DNA from: DATBVX01 sp963695985
GTDB taxonomy: Bacteria > Pseudomonadota > Gammaproteobacteria > Steroidobacterales > Steroidobacteraceae
DNA: 64,000 nt
Assembly (NCBI GenBank): GCA_963695985.1
Contig: CAVOIC010000013.1
Span: forward strand, 1 to 64,000
Direction: 5' to 3'
Of this stretch, positions 17,475 to 26,712 are shown in pieces. Within the stretch, counting starts at the first letter, position 1. Each line of letters starts with the position of its first letter. Below the pieces are notes generated by a model. It was not told where the DNA came from, made no database searches, and saw nothing but the letters and a program-made list of their open reading frames with translations. Made by a program: the position numbers and the translations under genes.

Positions 17475-18245
17475 TCAGGCGGAAGGTGAGGCCGCGAGGA
17501 GGGCGAACTGTGCTGGTGTCAGCCGTTCGGGCCGCAAGGCGGGGTCGATGCCGTTCTGGCGGAGCCGCTCTGCGTCCACCAGCCCCTTGAGCGCGTTACG
17601 CAGCGTCTTGCGTCGCTGCGAGAAGGCCGCGCGCACGACTTGCTCGAACCGCGCCGGGTCGCCGATCGGGAAGGCCGCTTCGCTGTGCGGTGTGATGCGC
17701 ACCACCGTCGAGCTGACCTTGGGCGCGGGCCTGAAGGCTTGCGGCGGCACCTCCAGTAGAGCCTCTATCTGAGTCCAGGGCGCGAGCATCACCGTGAGTC
17801 GCCCGTAGCTCTTCGATCCCGGCGCGGCGACCATGCGCTCGACCACTTCCCGCTGCAGCATGAAGTGCATGTCAAGGATGGCGGTGCGCTGCGCCAGGAG
17901 GTGAAAGAGCAAGGGCGTGGAGATGTTGTACGGCAGGTTGCCCACGACTCGCAGTGCCGGGCCAGGACCGCGCAGTGCGACAAAGTCGACTTCGAGCGCA
18001 TCGCCGACGATCAGCTTCAACGCCGCGCCGAAGCGCCGAGCGAGCTCACGCGCCAGGTCCCGGTCGATTTCGATCGCTGTCAGCGTTCCGGCCCGCTCGA
18101 GAAGTGGCGCGGTCAGGGCGCCGCGGCCCGGACCGATTTCGACCAGCGGCTCGCCCGGTTGCGGATCGATCGCAGCGACGATGCGCCGCAGGACCTCTGG
18201 ATCGTGAAGGAAGTGCTGGCCAAAGCGCTTGCGCGCGCGGCTCAT
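17475..18245 (-). CDS. rsmA: 16S rRNA (adenine1518/1519-N6) dimethyltransferase
   Basis: Dimethylates two adjacent adenines in helix 45 of 16S rRNA during 30S maturation, using SAM. The 256-residue product begins MSRARKRFGQHFLHD, with SAM motif I EIGPGRGALT near residue 38, acidic AIEIDRDLA, and catalytic NLPYN near 105; the C-terminal SQRRKTLRNALK is typical. Its ATG overlaps the repaired pdxA stop region (ATGA), matching the standard pdxA-rsmA coupling. Confidence 0.97.
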   Translation of the reverse strand: MSRARKRFGQHFLHDPEVLRRIVAAIDPQPGEPLVEIGPGRGALTAPLLERAGTLTAIEIDRDLARELARRFGAALKLIVGDALEVDFVALRGPGPALRVVGNLPYNISTPLLFHLLAQRTAILDMHFMLQREVVERMVAAPGSKSYGRLTVMLAPWTQIEALLEVPPQAFRPAPKVSSTVVRITPHSEAAFPIGDPARFEQVVRAAFSQRRKTLRNALKGLVDAERLRQNGIDPALRPERLTPAQFALLAASPSA

Positions 18246-19235
18246 GCCGTCGCTCGCGCCAGCTCGATCGCCTGCTGGAGCGCCGCCGCGAGACTGCCGG
18301 CATCCGCCTGGCCGCTGCCGGCGAGGTCCAGCGCTGTGCCGTGATCGACCGAGGTGCGGATGATCGGCAGGCCCAGCGTGACGTTCACCGCGTCGCCGAA
18401 GCCGGCGAACTTGAGCACCGGCAGACCCTGGTCGTGATACATGGCCAGCACCGCGTCGGCACCAGCGAGCGCGCGCGGCGTAAATGCGGTGTCGGCCGGC
18501 ACCGGCCCAGTTGCGTCGATTCCGGCTGCGCGCGCAGCGCGCACCGCCGGCGCGATCACCTCGATTTCCTCGCGCCCCAGATGGCCGCTTTCGCCGGCAT
18601 GCGGGTTCAGGCCGCACACCAGGATCCGCGGGCGCGCGAAGCCGAAGCGCCGGCGCAGATCCGCGTCCAGGATGCGCAGCACGTCCTGCAGGAGCTCGCG
18701 GCGTCAGGGTCCGCGCTGACCTCGCGCAAGCGGCAGGTGCGTGGTCGCCAGCGCTACGCGCAGTCGCTCTGCCGACCAGCAACATGACGGCGCGCGGGGT
18801 GTCGTGTGCGCGCCGGCGAGGTACTCGGTGTGCCCGGTGAACGCGACGCCCGCCTCGTTGATGATGCTCTTCTGCACCGGCGCGGTGACCATGGCGTCGA
18901 ACTCGCCCTGCAGGCAGCCGTCGATGGCCCGGTCGAGCAGCTGCAGCGACGTAGCGGGCGTTGGCGACATCGAGTCGACCGGCCTCGACGCGGCTGGCAA
19001 GGACGGCGGGAATGACTCGCAGGACCCGCGCGCGATGCGGCGTGCGCGCGGTTGAGGGTGCATATTCCTCGATCTGCGCCTCCAGGCTGAGAAGGCTGGC
19101 GCGCTCGCGCAGCAGCTCCGGGCTGGCCGCGATCAGCAGCTCGCAGGGCCAGTCGTGCTCGGCGAGCTTGAGACACAGATCGGGCCCGACGCCCGCCGGT
19201 TCACCAGAAGTCAGGATGATCCTGGGGATGAACAC
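18242..19235 (-). pseudogene. pdxA: 4-hydroxythreonine-4-phosphate dehydrogenase (six frameshifts)
   Basis: PdxA oxidises 4-phosphohydroxy-L-threonine in pyridoxal phosphate synthesis. Recognisable blocks lie in order but in different frames: IPRIILTSGEPAGVGPDL at the start, FDAMVTAPVQKSIINEAG, FTGHTEYLAG, VMLLVG, LRVALATTHLPLA, then RILVCGLNPHAGESGHLG, MYHDQGLPVLK and TSVDHGTALDLAG. Metal-binding His residues in TGHTE, TTHLPL and SVDHG survive. Frame breaks near 18947, 18790, 18770, 18724, 18708 and 18698 each disappear on removing one base (two at 18790). The repaired gene is exactly 329 codons, the family length. The GTG start precedes FIPRI. Damage this dense and one-directional suggests bad sequence rather than decay, but a true pseudogene is possible. 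Confidence 0.85.
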
Positions 19236-19263
19236 CGTGGTTGTGTGGTGGAGCCGTTCCCGG

Positions 19264-20562
19264 CTACATCTTGTATTCGACAAAGGCTTCGTCGCGCAGC
19301 CGGCGCAGCCACAGCTCCGTTTCCTCGTCCGCCTTGCTGTCGCGCAAGGCCGCGAACGCGTGTTGGCGGCGCACTTCGTCGGTGTTGTCGTGCGTGCGCC
19401 GCCCGAGCAGCTGCACGATGTGCCAGCCGAACTGGGTCTGGAACGGCTCGCTGATTTCGTTGTCCGTCATGCCATCGAGTGTCTTGGCAAATTCCGGCAC
19501 GTAGGAGCCGGGTGCAGCCCAGCCGAGATCACCGCCGTCGGCCGCCGACCCCGGATCTTCGGAAGTGATTGCCGCCAGTCCGGCGAAGTCCTCCCCGTCG
19601 AGGATGCGCTTGCGGATCGCTTCGAGCTTCTGGCGCACGGTGGCGTCGTCCTGCAGCTCGTTGGTGCGCATCAGGATGTGGCGTGCATGCACCTGGTTCA
19701 CCATCACCTGCTGCTCCGCGCCCCGCCGCTCATTGAGCTTGACGATGTGAAATCCGCTCGGTGTGCGCACGGGCTCGCCAATATCGCCTGGCTGCATGTG
19801 CCCCACCAGGTCGGCGATGAAGCCCGGCAGCTGCGGACCCTTGCGCCAGCCGAGCGATCCGCCGTCGAGCGCGGTCTGGCTGTTGGAGTACGTGACCGCG
19901 AGCTGGGCGAAATCCTCGCCATTGCGGGCGCGCTCGTAGATGTCCTTGGCGCGGGCGCTGACTTCTTCGAGCTGCCCGGGAGTCGCTGCCTGCGGCAGTG
20001 CCAGCAGGATGTGGGAGACGTTGAACTCCTGGTTCTCGATAGAGCTGCTCTGCTTGGCGAGGTACTGGTCGACCTCGCGCGGCGTGACGATGATATGGCT
20101 CAGTACGTCGCGCTGGCGCAGCATCGTGATCGTCATCTCCTTGCGGATCGATTCACGATAAGCGGAGTAGTTGATGCCCTGCGCCTCCAGCGCGCGCGGC
20201 AGCTGATCGAGCGTCAGCTTGTTGCGCTCCGCCACGTCCTTGAGCGCGTTGTTGAGCATCTCGTCCGAGATCTTCACCCCGCCGCGATCGGCGCGTTGCA
20301 GCTGAATTTCCTGCAGCACCAGGCGCTCGAGAATCTGCTGGCGCAGCACATTTTCCGGCGGGAGCTCGGTGCGCTGCTGCTGCAGGCGCTCGGACACCAT
20401 CTGGATCTGCTGGTCGACCTCGCTCTTAAGCACCACCCCGTCGTTTACGACGGCGGCGACGCGATCCAGCAGCGTGCCGCTCGTGGCCAGCTCGCGCGTC
20501 TGTGCGAACGCCTGGGTGGCGAGGAGAACGGTCAATGGGGCGATGAATCGGACGGTACGCAT
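19264..20562 (-). CDS. surA: periplasmic chaperone and peptidyl-prolyl isomerase SurA
   Basis: Periplasmic chaperone for outer-membrane beta-barrels, including LptD encoded just upstream. The chosen ATG opens the signal peptide MRTVRFIAPLTVLLATQAFA; an ATG seven codons earlier, overlapping the lptD stop as ATGA, is an equally possible start. After the SurA N-terminal domain (LLDRVAAVVNDGVVLKSEVD) come two parvulin domains, about residues 165-270 (FNVSHILLALP) and 275-385 (QVHARHILMRTN), then a short C-terminal helix. Length, about 432 residues, is normal. Confidence 0.96.
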   Translation of the reverse strand: MRTVRFIAPLTVLLATQAFAQTRELATSGTLLDRVAAVVNDGVVLKSEVDQQIQMVSERLQQQRTELPPENVLRQQILERLVLQEIQLQRADRGGVKISDEMLNNALKDVAERNKLTLDQLPRALEAQGINYSAYRESIRKEMTITMLRQRDVLSHIIVTPREVDQYLAKQSSSIENQEFNVSHILLALPQAATPGQLEEVSARAKDIYERARNGEDFAQLAVTYSNSQTALDGGSLGWRKGPQLPGFIADLVGHMQPGDIGEPVRTPSGFHIVKLNERRGAEQQVMVNQVHARHILMRTNELQDDATVRQKLEAIRKRILDGEDFAGLAAITSEDPGSAADGGDLGWAAPGSYVPEFAKTLDGMTDNEISEPFQTQFGWHIVQLLGRRTHDNTDEVRRQHAFAALRDSKADEETELWLRRLRDEAFVEYKM

Positions 20563-20579
20563 GACAAGATCCGCGGTAT

Positions 20580-22847
20580 TCATTGGTCGGGGCGGGTGCG
20601 CGAGTATCCTCGAATTGCATGCTCGAGAAAAGCGTCGGCAGGCACTCCGACACTGCTCAGGCCGCTGAGTTCCAGCTGCAGGGCGAGGGAGCTGTCCCGG
20701 TTGCCAGTGCGGCTACTGACGTAGCGTCGCTGCACCAGTCGCACGCGCCAGCAGCAGCTCGCGTACTCGAAGCCGGCGAACTCATCGATCAGCGAGTCAT
20801 CGCGCAACGAGTACACCGTGCCGGCGTAGACGTTCCAGCGCCTCGCAAGTGGCCAGGCGATCGAGCCGTCGACCTGTTCGATCAGGTCACGCCTGAACCG
20901 ATAGCCCACGTTGACGACCGATTGCGCGGTGGGCCTGTACTGCACGCTCACCTGGCCTTTCTCGCTGCGCGTATCGACCGGGTTGTATTCCACTCCCATG
21001 CGGATATTCCAGTGGCGATAGGCGCTCAGCTCCACCTCGCCGATGAAATTCGAGTACTGGCGGTCGGAAGGCACCTCGGTCGGAAGCACCACGCGGGGAC
21101 TGCGGAAATACCAGGTCTCGCCGAGCGTCGCGCTCAGGAACTGCTGCCCGCTCGCGGTATCGAGGAGCCGCGCGGTGACGCCGCCGCTCAGCTGGTTGGC
21201 ATCGCTCAGGCGATCGGCGCCCACGTAACGATTGCTGCGGAACAGTTCCACCACGTTGAGATCCGGCAACGCCGTGTCAAACACCGGCAGGTCGGTCTGA
21301 TCGCGGAATGGTACGTACAGATACAGGAGGCGCGGCTCGAAAGTGGTGATGCGCCGCGTGGTGAGGCGCTCGAACGTCAGCCCGCTGTCGAGGCTCAGGA
21401 GCGGCGCGGAGCGAGATGGTGACTTGGGCTGGCCGGCCGGCACGTCGCCGAGCGCGTAAGTCGTGTAGCGATAGGCCGCTTGCGGCACGACGTAGTAGCC
21501 CGGACCGCGCAGTGACCAGCGCACCACGGGTTCGAGGTCCAGCCGCGAACCGGTGATGCCCTCATTGCGCTCGAAATTGACGAACTCACCGTCGAGCTCG
21601 TATTCGAACCCGAGCGGCATCTCTTCCCACAGTCCGCGCGCCAGGATTCGCGGCAGGCGCGTGTACGGTCGTGACTCCTCCGGAATGGTCTGATCGATGG
21701 TCTGGAAGTTCTGCGCTTCGCCCAGCAGTTCCCAGTGCTCGCCGTAGTAGCGCAGCTGCGCATCGCGTCTTACATACAGAGTACTGGTGATCTCGGAGCC
21801 CTGGCCGAAATCCTCGAAGTAGTTCGAGTCGCTGGCGTTGGCAGCATCGGCGACGAAGCGCCAACGCTCAAAGAAATCGCTGAGATGCGCCCAGTGAAAG
21901 TAGCTGCGATCCTCATCGCGCAGCCGGTCGTTCGGCAGCGCCACGGCATCGAGCTCGCCGCGATCGCCGTGGCCCAGGTAGCGGAATTCGCTCTCGAGCA
22001 CGAAGCCGCGATCGGTCCAGACTCTCGGAGTCAGGCTCAGGTCGTAATTTGGCGCGAGATTGAAGTAGTAGGGCAGCCCAAGCTCCACGCCGTTGCGATC
22101 GGAAACGCCGAACTCCGGGAACAGGAACCCGCTCTTGCGCTCGTTGCCGAGCGGAAAGGAGATGTACGGCGTGTAGAGGATCGGCACACCCTTGAAATCG
22201 AGACGGATGCCACGCCCGCTGCCGTTGCGCGAGGTTGTATCGAGATCGATATCCTTGGCCCTGATGAACCAGTCCTCGTTGCCGGCCGGACAGGTGGTGT
22301 ACTTGACCTCATTGAGACTCACGTGGCCATCGCGTTTGACCACGATCTCCTGCGCCGCACCGCGCGCGGGGCGCGACGGGAGCTCGAATTGGGCGCCGCC
22401 AAAGGAAGCGCCGCCGGTTGCATCGTAGGTGCCCGACTCTCCTCTCACCCGCACCTGCGGGTCCTGGTATTCCACGTTGCCTTCGACTTCGAGACTGCGC
22501 GTAGCGTTATCGTAGTGGACGTCTTCAGCACTGAGATGCCGGTCACCCTGGCGCACCTCGACTTTGCCTTTTAATAGCGCATCGCCCGTGCGGCTGAGCT
22601 CGGCGCCCTGGCTCGTCACTTCGATGTCCTCATCGCCCGGCTTTGCCGTCGAGGTGGCTGGAGGCAGGGGAGCCGCGACCGGCCCGCACAGCTGTTCCTG
22701 TTCGGCGGCCGTCTTTGGATCATCGGCCAGCGCGCGACAGCAGGCGAGAGCAACGGCCAGGAGGACGGGCTGTCGCGGAGAAGGAAAGCGGCGTGACGAG
22801 GCTGTCAAGTTCTTGATTTTTGCGGGGGTTGCTGCGTGCGGACACAT
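20580..22847 (-). CDS. lptD: LPS-assembly protein LptD
   Basis: Outer-membrane beta-barrel that, with LptE, inserts lipopolysaccharide into the outer leaflet. The 755-residue precursor has a hydrophobic signal (PVLLAVALACCRALA), an OstA beta-jellyroll (about 75-200) and a barrel with typical strands (GKGWEY-like aromatic turns). Cysteines for the disulfide code are present: Cys in QLCGP near the N-terminus, TTCPAGNEDW after the jellyroll and the pair in EYASCCWRVRL near the C-terminus. It heads the lptD-surA-pdxA-rsmA run and is divergent from amgK, as in pseudomonads. The ATG is the only one available before the signal. Confidence 0.95.
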   Translation of the reverse strand: MCPHAATPAKIKNLTASSRRFPSPRQPVLLAVALACCRALADDPKTAAEQEQLCGPVAAPLPPATSTAKPGDEDIEVTSQGAELSRTGDALLKGKVEVRQGDRHLSAEDVHYDNATRSLEVEGNVEYQDPQVRVRGESGTYDATGGASFGGAQFELPSRPARGAAQEIVVKRDGHVSLNEVKYTTCPAGNEDWFIRAKDIDLDTTSRNGSGRGIRLDFKGVPILYTPYISFPLGNERKSGFLFPEFGVSDRNGVELGLPYYFNLAPNYDLSLTPRVWTDRGFVLESEFRYLGHGDRGELDAVALPNDRLRDEDRSYFHWAHLSDFFERWRFVADAANASDSNYFEDFGQGSEITSTLYVRRDAQLRYYGEHWELLGEAQNFQTIDQTIPEESRPYTRLPRILARGLWEEMPLGFEYELDGEFVNFERNEGITGSRLDLEPVVRWSLRGPGYYVVPQAAYRYTTYALGDVPAGQPKSPSRSAPLLSLDSGLTFERLTTRRITTFEPRLLYLYVPFRDQTDLPVFDTALPDLNVVELFRSNRYVGADRLSDANQLSGGVTARLLDTASGQQFLSATLGETWYFRSPRVVLPTEVPSDRQYSNFIGEVELSAYRHWNIRMGVEYNPVDTRSEKGQVSVQYRPTAQSVVNVGYRFRRDLIEQVDGSIAWPLARRWNVYAGTVYSLRDDSLIDEFAGFEYASCCWRVRLVQRRYVSSRTGNRDSSLALQLELSGLSSVGVPADAFLEHAIRGYSRTRPDQ

Positions 22848-22853
22848 TATAAT
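22848..22853 (+). promoter_or_regulatory. -10 box of amgK-murU (palindromic)
   Basis: A consensus TATAAT sits 29 bases before the inferred amgK start, inside the palindrome ATTATAAT in the short lptD-amgK gap. No clear -35 is present at 17 bases. Because the palindrome touches the lptD start codon, it can serve the plus strand directly; use for lptD would require a later lptD start. Confidence 0.4.
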
Positions 22854-22881
22854 GACGTTTGTTTAGCCACGGAGGTCGACC

Positions 22882-23901
22882 ATTAGCGACGCGCGACTCG
22901 AGTTGCTGCGCAACTGGCTCGCCAACGAGCTGACCTTCGGCGCCGACCGGATCGCGGCCGCCTCAGGCGATGCCAGCTTTCGACGCTATTTTCGCGTCTG
23001 GCGCGACGGGGAAACGTTCATCGCGATGGACGCGCCGCCCGAGCGGGAAGACGTGCGCCCGTATCTCAGGATCGGGCGCATGCTGGCGGAAATCGGGGTA
23101 CACGTGCCGCGCATCCTCGCCGAGCAACGGGCGCAGGGTTTCCTGCTGGTTACGGACCTCGGAACGCGCCACTACCTCGAGGACCTCTCGGCGAATCTCA
23201 ACGTCGAGTCGCACTATCTCGATGCGATGATGGCGTTGAATCGCATCCAGTCCCAAGGCGCCGAGCACGCGCGCCGCCTGCCGGCGTACGACCGCGCATC
23301 GCTGGAGTTTGAGATGAAGCTGATGCCCGAGTGGTTCTGCGGGCGGCATCTGAAGCTCGAGCTGAGCGCGGACGATCAGAACATGCTGGCGCAGACGTTC
23401 GACTTGCTGTGCCGCGAGGCGCTGGCACAACCCGAGGTCCTGGTCCATCGCGACTATCACTCGCGCAACCTGATGGTGTTCCCGGGAGACAATCCTGGCG
23501 TGCTCGACTTTCAGGATGCCGTGCATGGCCCCGTCACCTACGATCTGGTGTCGCTGTTTCGCGATTGCTACATCGAGTGGCCCGAGGCGCGCGTGCGCGA
23601 GTGGGTGCTGCGTTATCGGGCCATGGCTCAGGCCGCGGGTGTCGATGTCGGCTCGAGCGAGGCCGAGTTCCTGCGCTGGTTCGATCTGATGGGCGTGCAG
23701 CGGCACGTCAAGGTGCTCGGCATCTTCGCTCGCCTGTACCATCGCGACGGCAAGGCCGGGTATCTCAACAACCTGCCGCTCACGCTGAAATACGTACAGT
23801 CGGCCTGCGCGCAGCACGCGGAGCTTGCGCCGCTCGCGCGGTTCCTGCGCACACGGGTCGAGCCGATTCTCGCACAGCGTACCGCCGAGGCCCTCGCGTG
23901 A
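22882..23901 (+). CDS. amgK: anomeric MurNAc/GlcNAc kinase
   Basis: Phosphotransferase-fold kinase that phosphorylates N-acetylmuramic acid and N-acetylglucosamine at C1 for peptidoglycan recycling. Motifs: SGDASFRRYFRV near residue 25, catalytic loop VLVHRDYHSRNLMV near 190 with the Mg-binding VLDFQDAVHGP. No ATG, GTG or TTG gives a full N-terminus: an ideal GGAGG lies six bases before an ATT that yields ISDARLELLRNWLANEL, matching homologues; the first ordinary start (TTG) is seven codons later and lacks a Shine-Dalgarno. An ATT start or a base error are the options. The stop overlaps murU (GTGA). 339 residues. Confidence 0.88.
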   Translation: MSDARLELLRNWLANELTFGADRIAAASGDASFRRYFRVWRDGETFIAMDAPPEREDVRPYLRIGRMLAEIGVHVPRILAEQRAQGFLLVTDLGTRHYLEDLSANLNVESHYLDAMMALNRIQSQGAEHARRLPAYDRASLEFEMKLMPEWFCGRHLKLELSADDQNMLAQTFDLLCREALAQPEVLVHRDYHSRNLMVFPGDNPGVLDFQDAVHGPVTYDLVSLFRDCYIEWPEARVREWVLRYRAMAQAAGVDVGSSEAEFLRWFDLMGVQRHVKVLGIFARLYHRDGKAGYLNNLPLTLKYVQSACAQHAELAPLARFLRTRVEPILAQRTAEALA

Positions 23902-24557
23902 AGGCGATGATCCTCGCGGCCGGGCGCGGCGAGCGCATGCGACCGCTGACTGACGACACGCCGAAACCGCTCCTCAAGATTGGTCGCCGGACCCTGATCG
24001 AGCACCACTTGCAGGCGCTGCGCGCCGCGGGTGTTCGCGATGTGGTGGTGAACCTGTCTTGGCTGGGCGAACAGATTCGTGCCGCCCTGGGCGATGGCGG
24101 GCGCCTGAGTCTTTCGATCCACTACACCGAAGAAGGCCCGGTGCCGCTCGAGACCGGCGGCGGTATCTTCAACGCGTTGCCGCTTCTCGGGGCGGAACCG
24201 TTCATCGTGGTCAATGGCGACGTGTGGACGGACTATCCATTCACACGCCTGGCGCGCGCGCACGACGCGACGGCGCATCTGGTCCTCGTGCGGAATCCCG
24301 CGCATCACGTTCAGGGTGACTTCAGCCTGGATAGCGGACGCGTAATCCGTCGCCACGGACAGACCTACACGTTTGCAGGTATCGCTGTTTATCACCCGCA
24401 ATTCTTTGCGGAGTGCAAAACCGGGCGTTTTCCACTGCTGCCCCTGCTGCAGCGTGCGATCGACGCCCGTAGCGTGAGCGGGGAAGTGTACGAGGGCGCA
24501 TGGAGCGACGTCGGCACGCCGCAACGTCTGGCGCAGCTGCAGGGGCGCACAGACTGA
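23898..24557 (+). CDS. murU: MurNAc-1-phosphate uridylyltransferase
   Basis: Nucleotidyltransferase making UDP-MurNAc from MurNAc-1-phosphate, the step after AmgK, so recycled sugar bypasses MurA/MurB. The 219-residue product has the G-loop KAMILAAGRGERMRPLT, substrate loop TPKPLLKIGRRTLIEHHL and Mg-binding NGDVWTD. The GTG overlaps the amgK stop; an ATG three codons later is the alternative. In Pseudomonas putida this pair underlies fosfomycin tolerance (established for that species). Confidence 0.93.
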   Translation: MKAMILAAGRGERMRPLTDDTPKPLLKIGRRTLIEHHLQALRAAGVRDVVVNLSWLGEQIRAALGDGGRLSLSIHYTEEGPVPLETGGGIFNALPLLGAEPFIVVNGDVWTDYPFTRLARAHDATAHLVLVRNPAHHVQGDFSLDSGRVIRRHGQTYTFAGIAVYHPQFFAECKTGRFPLLPLLQRAIDARSVSGEVYEGAWSDVGTPQRLAQLQGRTD

Positions 24558-24650
24558 CCGTCTCCTCGCCGTGGACGCGCGGCCCGGCGTGGGGCGATTG
24601 AGGGCCATGCGGTAGAATCTCACCTCGCTCTTCAAAGCAAGCTCCAGACC

Positions 24651-25679
24651 ATGGCCGATTTCAAAGGCATTCCCATTGCGCAACCGGGCGAGCGCATCCG
24701 CAGCGGCGAGAAATACCGCACGCCGCAGGGCTTCACCGCCATCAAGGACGGCGTGAAGTCTCAGGGCGCGAACGATCGTGGTGCGCTCGGGGGCAAGCCC
24801 AGATGGCTCAGGGCGCCGCTCGCGAGTGGCGCGGCATTCGATGCCGTGCGCCAGATCGTGCGCGCGCATCGCCTGAGCACGGTATGCGAAGAGGCCAAGT
24901 GCCCGAACATCGGTGAGTGCTGGAACGCCGGCACGGCGACGATCATGGTGATGGGTGCGGTGTGCACGCGCGCGTGCCGCTTCTGCGCGGTCGATACGGG
25001 CAACCCGCGCGGCTGGCTCGACGCGGAGGAGCCCGCGAACGTGGCGCGCTCCGTGAGCCTGATGCAGCTCAAGTACGTGGTGCTCACTTCGGTGGATCGG
25101 GACGATCTGGCCGACGGCGGGGCGGCCCACTACGCCGCGTGCGTGCGTGACATCAAGGCGGTGAACCCGGGCACGGCCGTCGAAGCGCTGACACCGGACT
25201 TTCAGGGCGTGCTGGCGGACGTGCAAACCGTGATCGATTCCGGCGTCGATGTTTTCGCACAGAACGTCGAGACCGTGCGGCGGCTCACGCATCCGGTGCG
25301 GGATCCGCGCGCAGGCTACGAGCAGACCATCGCGGTGCTGGCGCATGCCAAGCGCCACAAGTCAGCGGTGCTCACCAAGACCAGCCTGATGCTGGGTCTC
25401 GGCGAGAGCGAAGCGGAGATCCTCGAGACGCTAAAGGACCTGCGCGATGCCGGCGTCGACATCGTGACGCTCGGTCAATACCTGCGGCCGACGGTGAATC
25501 ATCTTCCGGTCGAGCGCTTCGTGACCCCCGAGGAGTTCACGGCCTATCGCACCCGGGGTCTGGAGCTCGGATTTCTTGAAGTCGTCTCCGGACCCCTGGT
25601 GCGCTCGAGCTATCGCGCCGAGCGCGCGCTCGAACGCAACAACGCGGGCCTGGGCGTGCCGTCCGCGGCCTCAGGCTGA
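24651..25679 (+). CDS. lipA: lipoyl synthase
   Basis: Radical-SAM enzyme inserting two sulfurs into protein-bound octanoyl groups to form lipoate. Both iron-sulfur sites are present: auxiliary cluster Cys in CEEAKCPNIGEC (about residues 79, 84, 90) and the radical-SAM CTRACRFC (105, 109, 112). The C-terminal RSSYRAE supplies the serine ligand of the auxiliary cluster. 342 residues, with a short Lys-rich N-terminal extension. lipB follows after three bases, the reverse of the common lipB-lipA order. Confidence 0.97.
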   Translation: MADFKGIPIAQPGERIRSGEKYRTPQGFTAIKDGVKSQGANDRGALGGKPRWLRAPLASGAAFDAVRQIVRAHRLSTVCEEAKCPNIGECWNAGTATIMVMGAVCTRACRFCAVDTGNPRGWLDAEEPANVARSVSLMQLKYVVLTSVDRDDLADGGAAHYAACVRDIKAVNPGTAVEALTPDFQGVLADVQTVIDSGVDVFAQNVETVRRLTHPVRDPRAGYEQTIAVLAHAKRHKSAVLTKTSLMLGLGESEAEILETLKDLRDAGVDIVTLGQYLRPTVNHLPVERFVTPEEFTAYRTRGLELGFLEVVSGPLVRSSYRAERALERNNAGLGVPSAASG

Positions 25680-25682
25680 ACG

Positions 25683-26354
25683 ATGCACGCCGCAGTCCTC
25701 CCGTCGACGAGCACCGGCGCTCTCGGCCCTATGGTGCGCCGGCTCGGACTCGTCGAGTACGAGCCCACCTGGCACGACATGCAGCGTTTCACCGAGTCGC
25801 GCGATGCGTCGACTCCGGACGAGATCTGGTTCCTGGAGCACCCGCCGGTCTTTACGCTAGGGCTCAACGGGCGTAGCGAGCACGTGCTCGCGCCAGGAGA
25901 GATTCCCGTGGTACCCGTGGATCGCGGCGGACAGGTTACCTATCACGGTCCGGGTCAGCTCGTGGTCTATCCGCTGCTCGATCTGAAGCGGGCGCGCCTC
26001 GGGATCCGTGACCTGGTGAGCTGCCTCGAAGATTCGGTCGTCGAACTGTGCGCCGGGATGGGCATCGAGGCTGCGGCCCGACGCGATGCGCCCGGGGTAT
26101 ACGTTGCGGGGTGCAAACTTGCAAGCATCGGCCTGCGCGTGCGGCGCGGCTGCAGCTATCACGGCCTCGCCCTCAATGTCTGCAACGATCTTGAGCCCTT
26201 CACGCGAATCAATCCCTGCGGCTATGCCGGGCTTGAGGTGGTGCGACTCGGTGACCTGGCAGGGATGACGGATCTGGCAGTGGTCGCGGCGCAGCTGGAA
26301 GCAATACTCGTACGCCGCCTCTATGGCAGGACGGCGTCTGCTACTTCTTCCTGA
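25683..26354 (+). CDS. lipB: octanoyl-[ACP]:protein N-octanoyltransferase
   Basis: Transfers octanoate from acyl carrier protein to lipoyl domains, the substrate for LipA. The 223-residue protein has GLVEYEPTWHDMQRF, the RGGQVTYHGPGQLVVYPLLDL signature, catalytic Lys in VAGCKLASIG and catalytic Cys in NPCGYAGLEVV. Its final 14 bases overlap the convergent zinc-ribbon gene. A start at the second ATG (17 codons in) is possible. Confidence 0.96.
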   Translation: MHAAVLPSTSTGALGPMVRRLGLVEYEPTWHDMQRFTESRDASTPDEIWFLEHPPVFTLGLNGRSEHVLAPGEIPVVPVDRGGQVTYHGPGQLVVYPLLDLKRARLGIRDLVSCLEDSVVELCAGMGIEAAARRDAPGVYVAGCKLASIGLRVRRGCSYHGLALNVCNDLEPFTRINPCGYAGLEVVRLGDLAGMTDLAVVAAQLEAILVRRLYGRTASATSS

Positions 26355-26712
26355 ACAACTCTTCGAGTTTCGCCCGCGAAGCGTCCGCCGCCGGCTGTGA
26401 GCCGGCGTTGCCGGCCGCGTCGCCGAACAGTGCCCCGAGCGCCGCACGCGAGTGCTGCTCAGCTGCAGTATCGCGCGGACGGTAGGCATCCGGGCGGGGC
26501 TTGAAATAATCGCAGAAGTTGGCGCGCTCTTTCTCCTTCACCTCTTCGGCAATGGGTTCGCGGCAACTCTTGGCGACCGCAGTGTCATAGTCGACGCACA
26601 TGCGGCAGACATGGAGCTCGGCGCCGCAGGCTTTGCACTCTTCCAGACGTCGCAGCGGCAAGGTCAGCGCCGCGAGCGAGGCTCCGCACTTCCAGCACAC
26701 GAGCGTGTTCAT
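26341..26712 (-). CDS. uncharacterised zinc-ribbon protein
   Basis: A 123-residue soluble protein of unknown function. It contains three CxxC pairs, CWKCGA at residue 6, CKACGAE near 33 and CRMCVDYD near 42, followed by two single cysteines (SCREPI, FCDYFKP), so one or two zinc sites are likely. The C-terminal half is polar and Ala-rich (AKLEELFRKK). It overlaps the ybeD gene stop (ATGA), ending the cell-wall operon. The conserved spacing after ybeD suggests cotranscription only. Confidence 0.75.
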   Translation of the reverse strand: MNTLVCWKCGASLAALTLPLRRLEECKACGAELHVCRMCVDYDTAVAKSCREPIAEEVKEKERANFCDYFKPRPDAYRPRDTAAEQHSRAALGALFGDAAGNAGSQPAADASRAKLEELFRKK

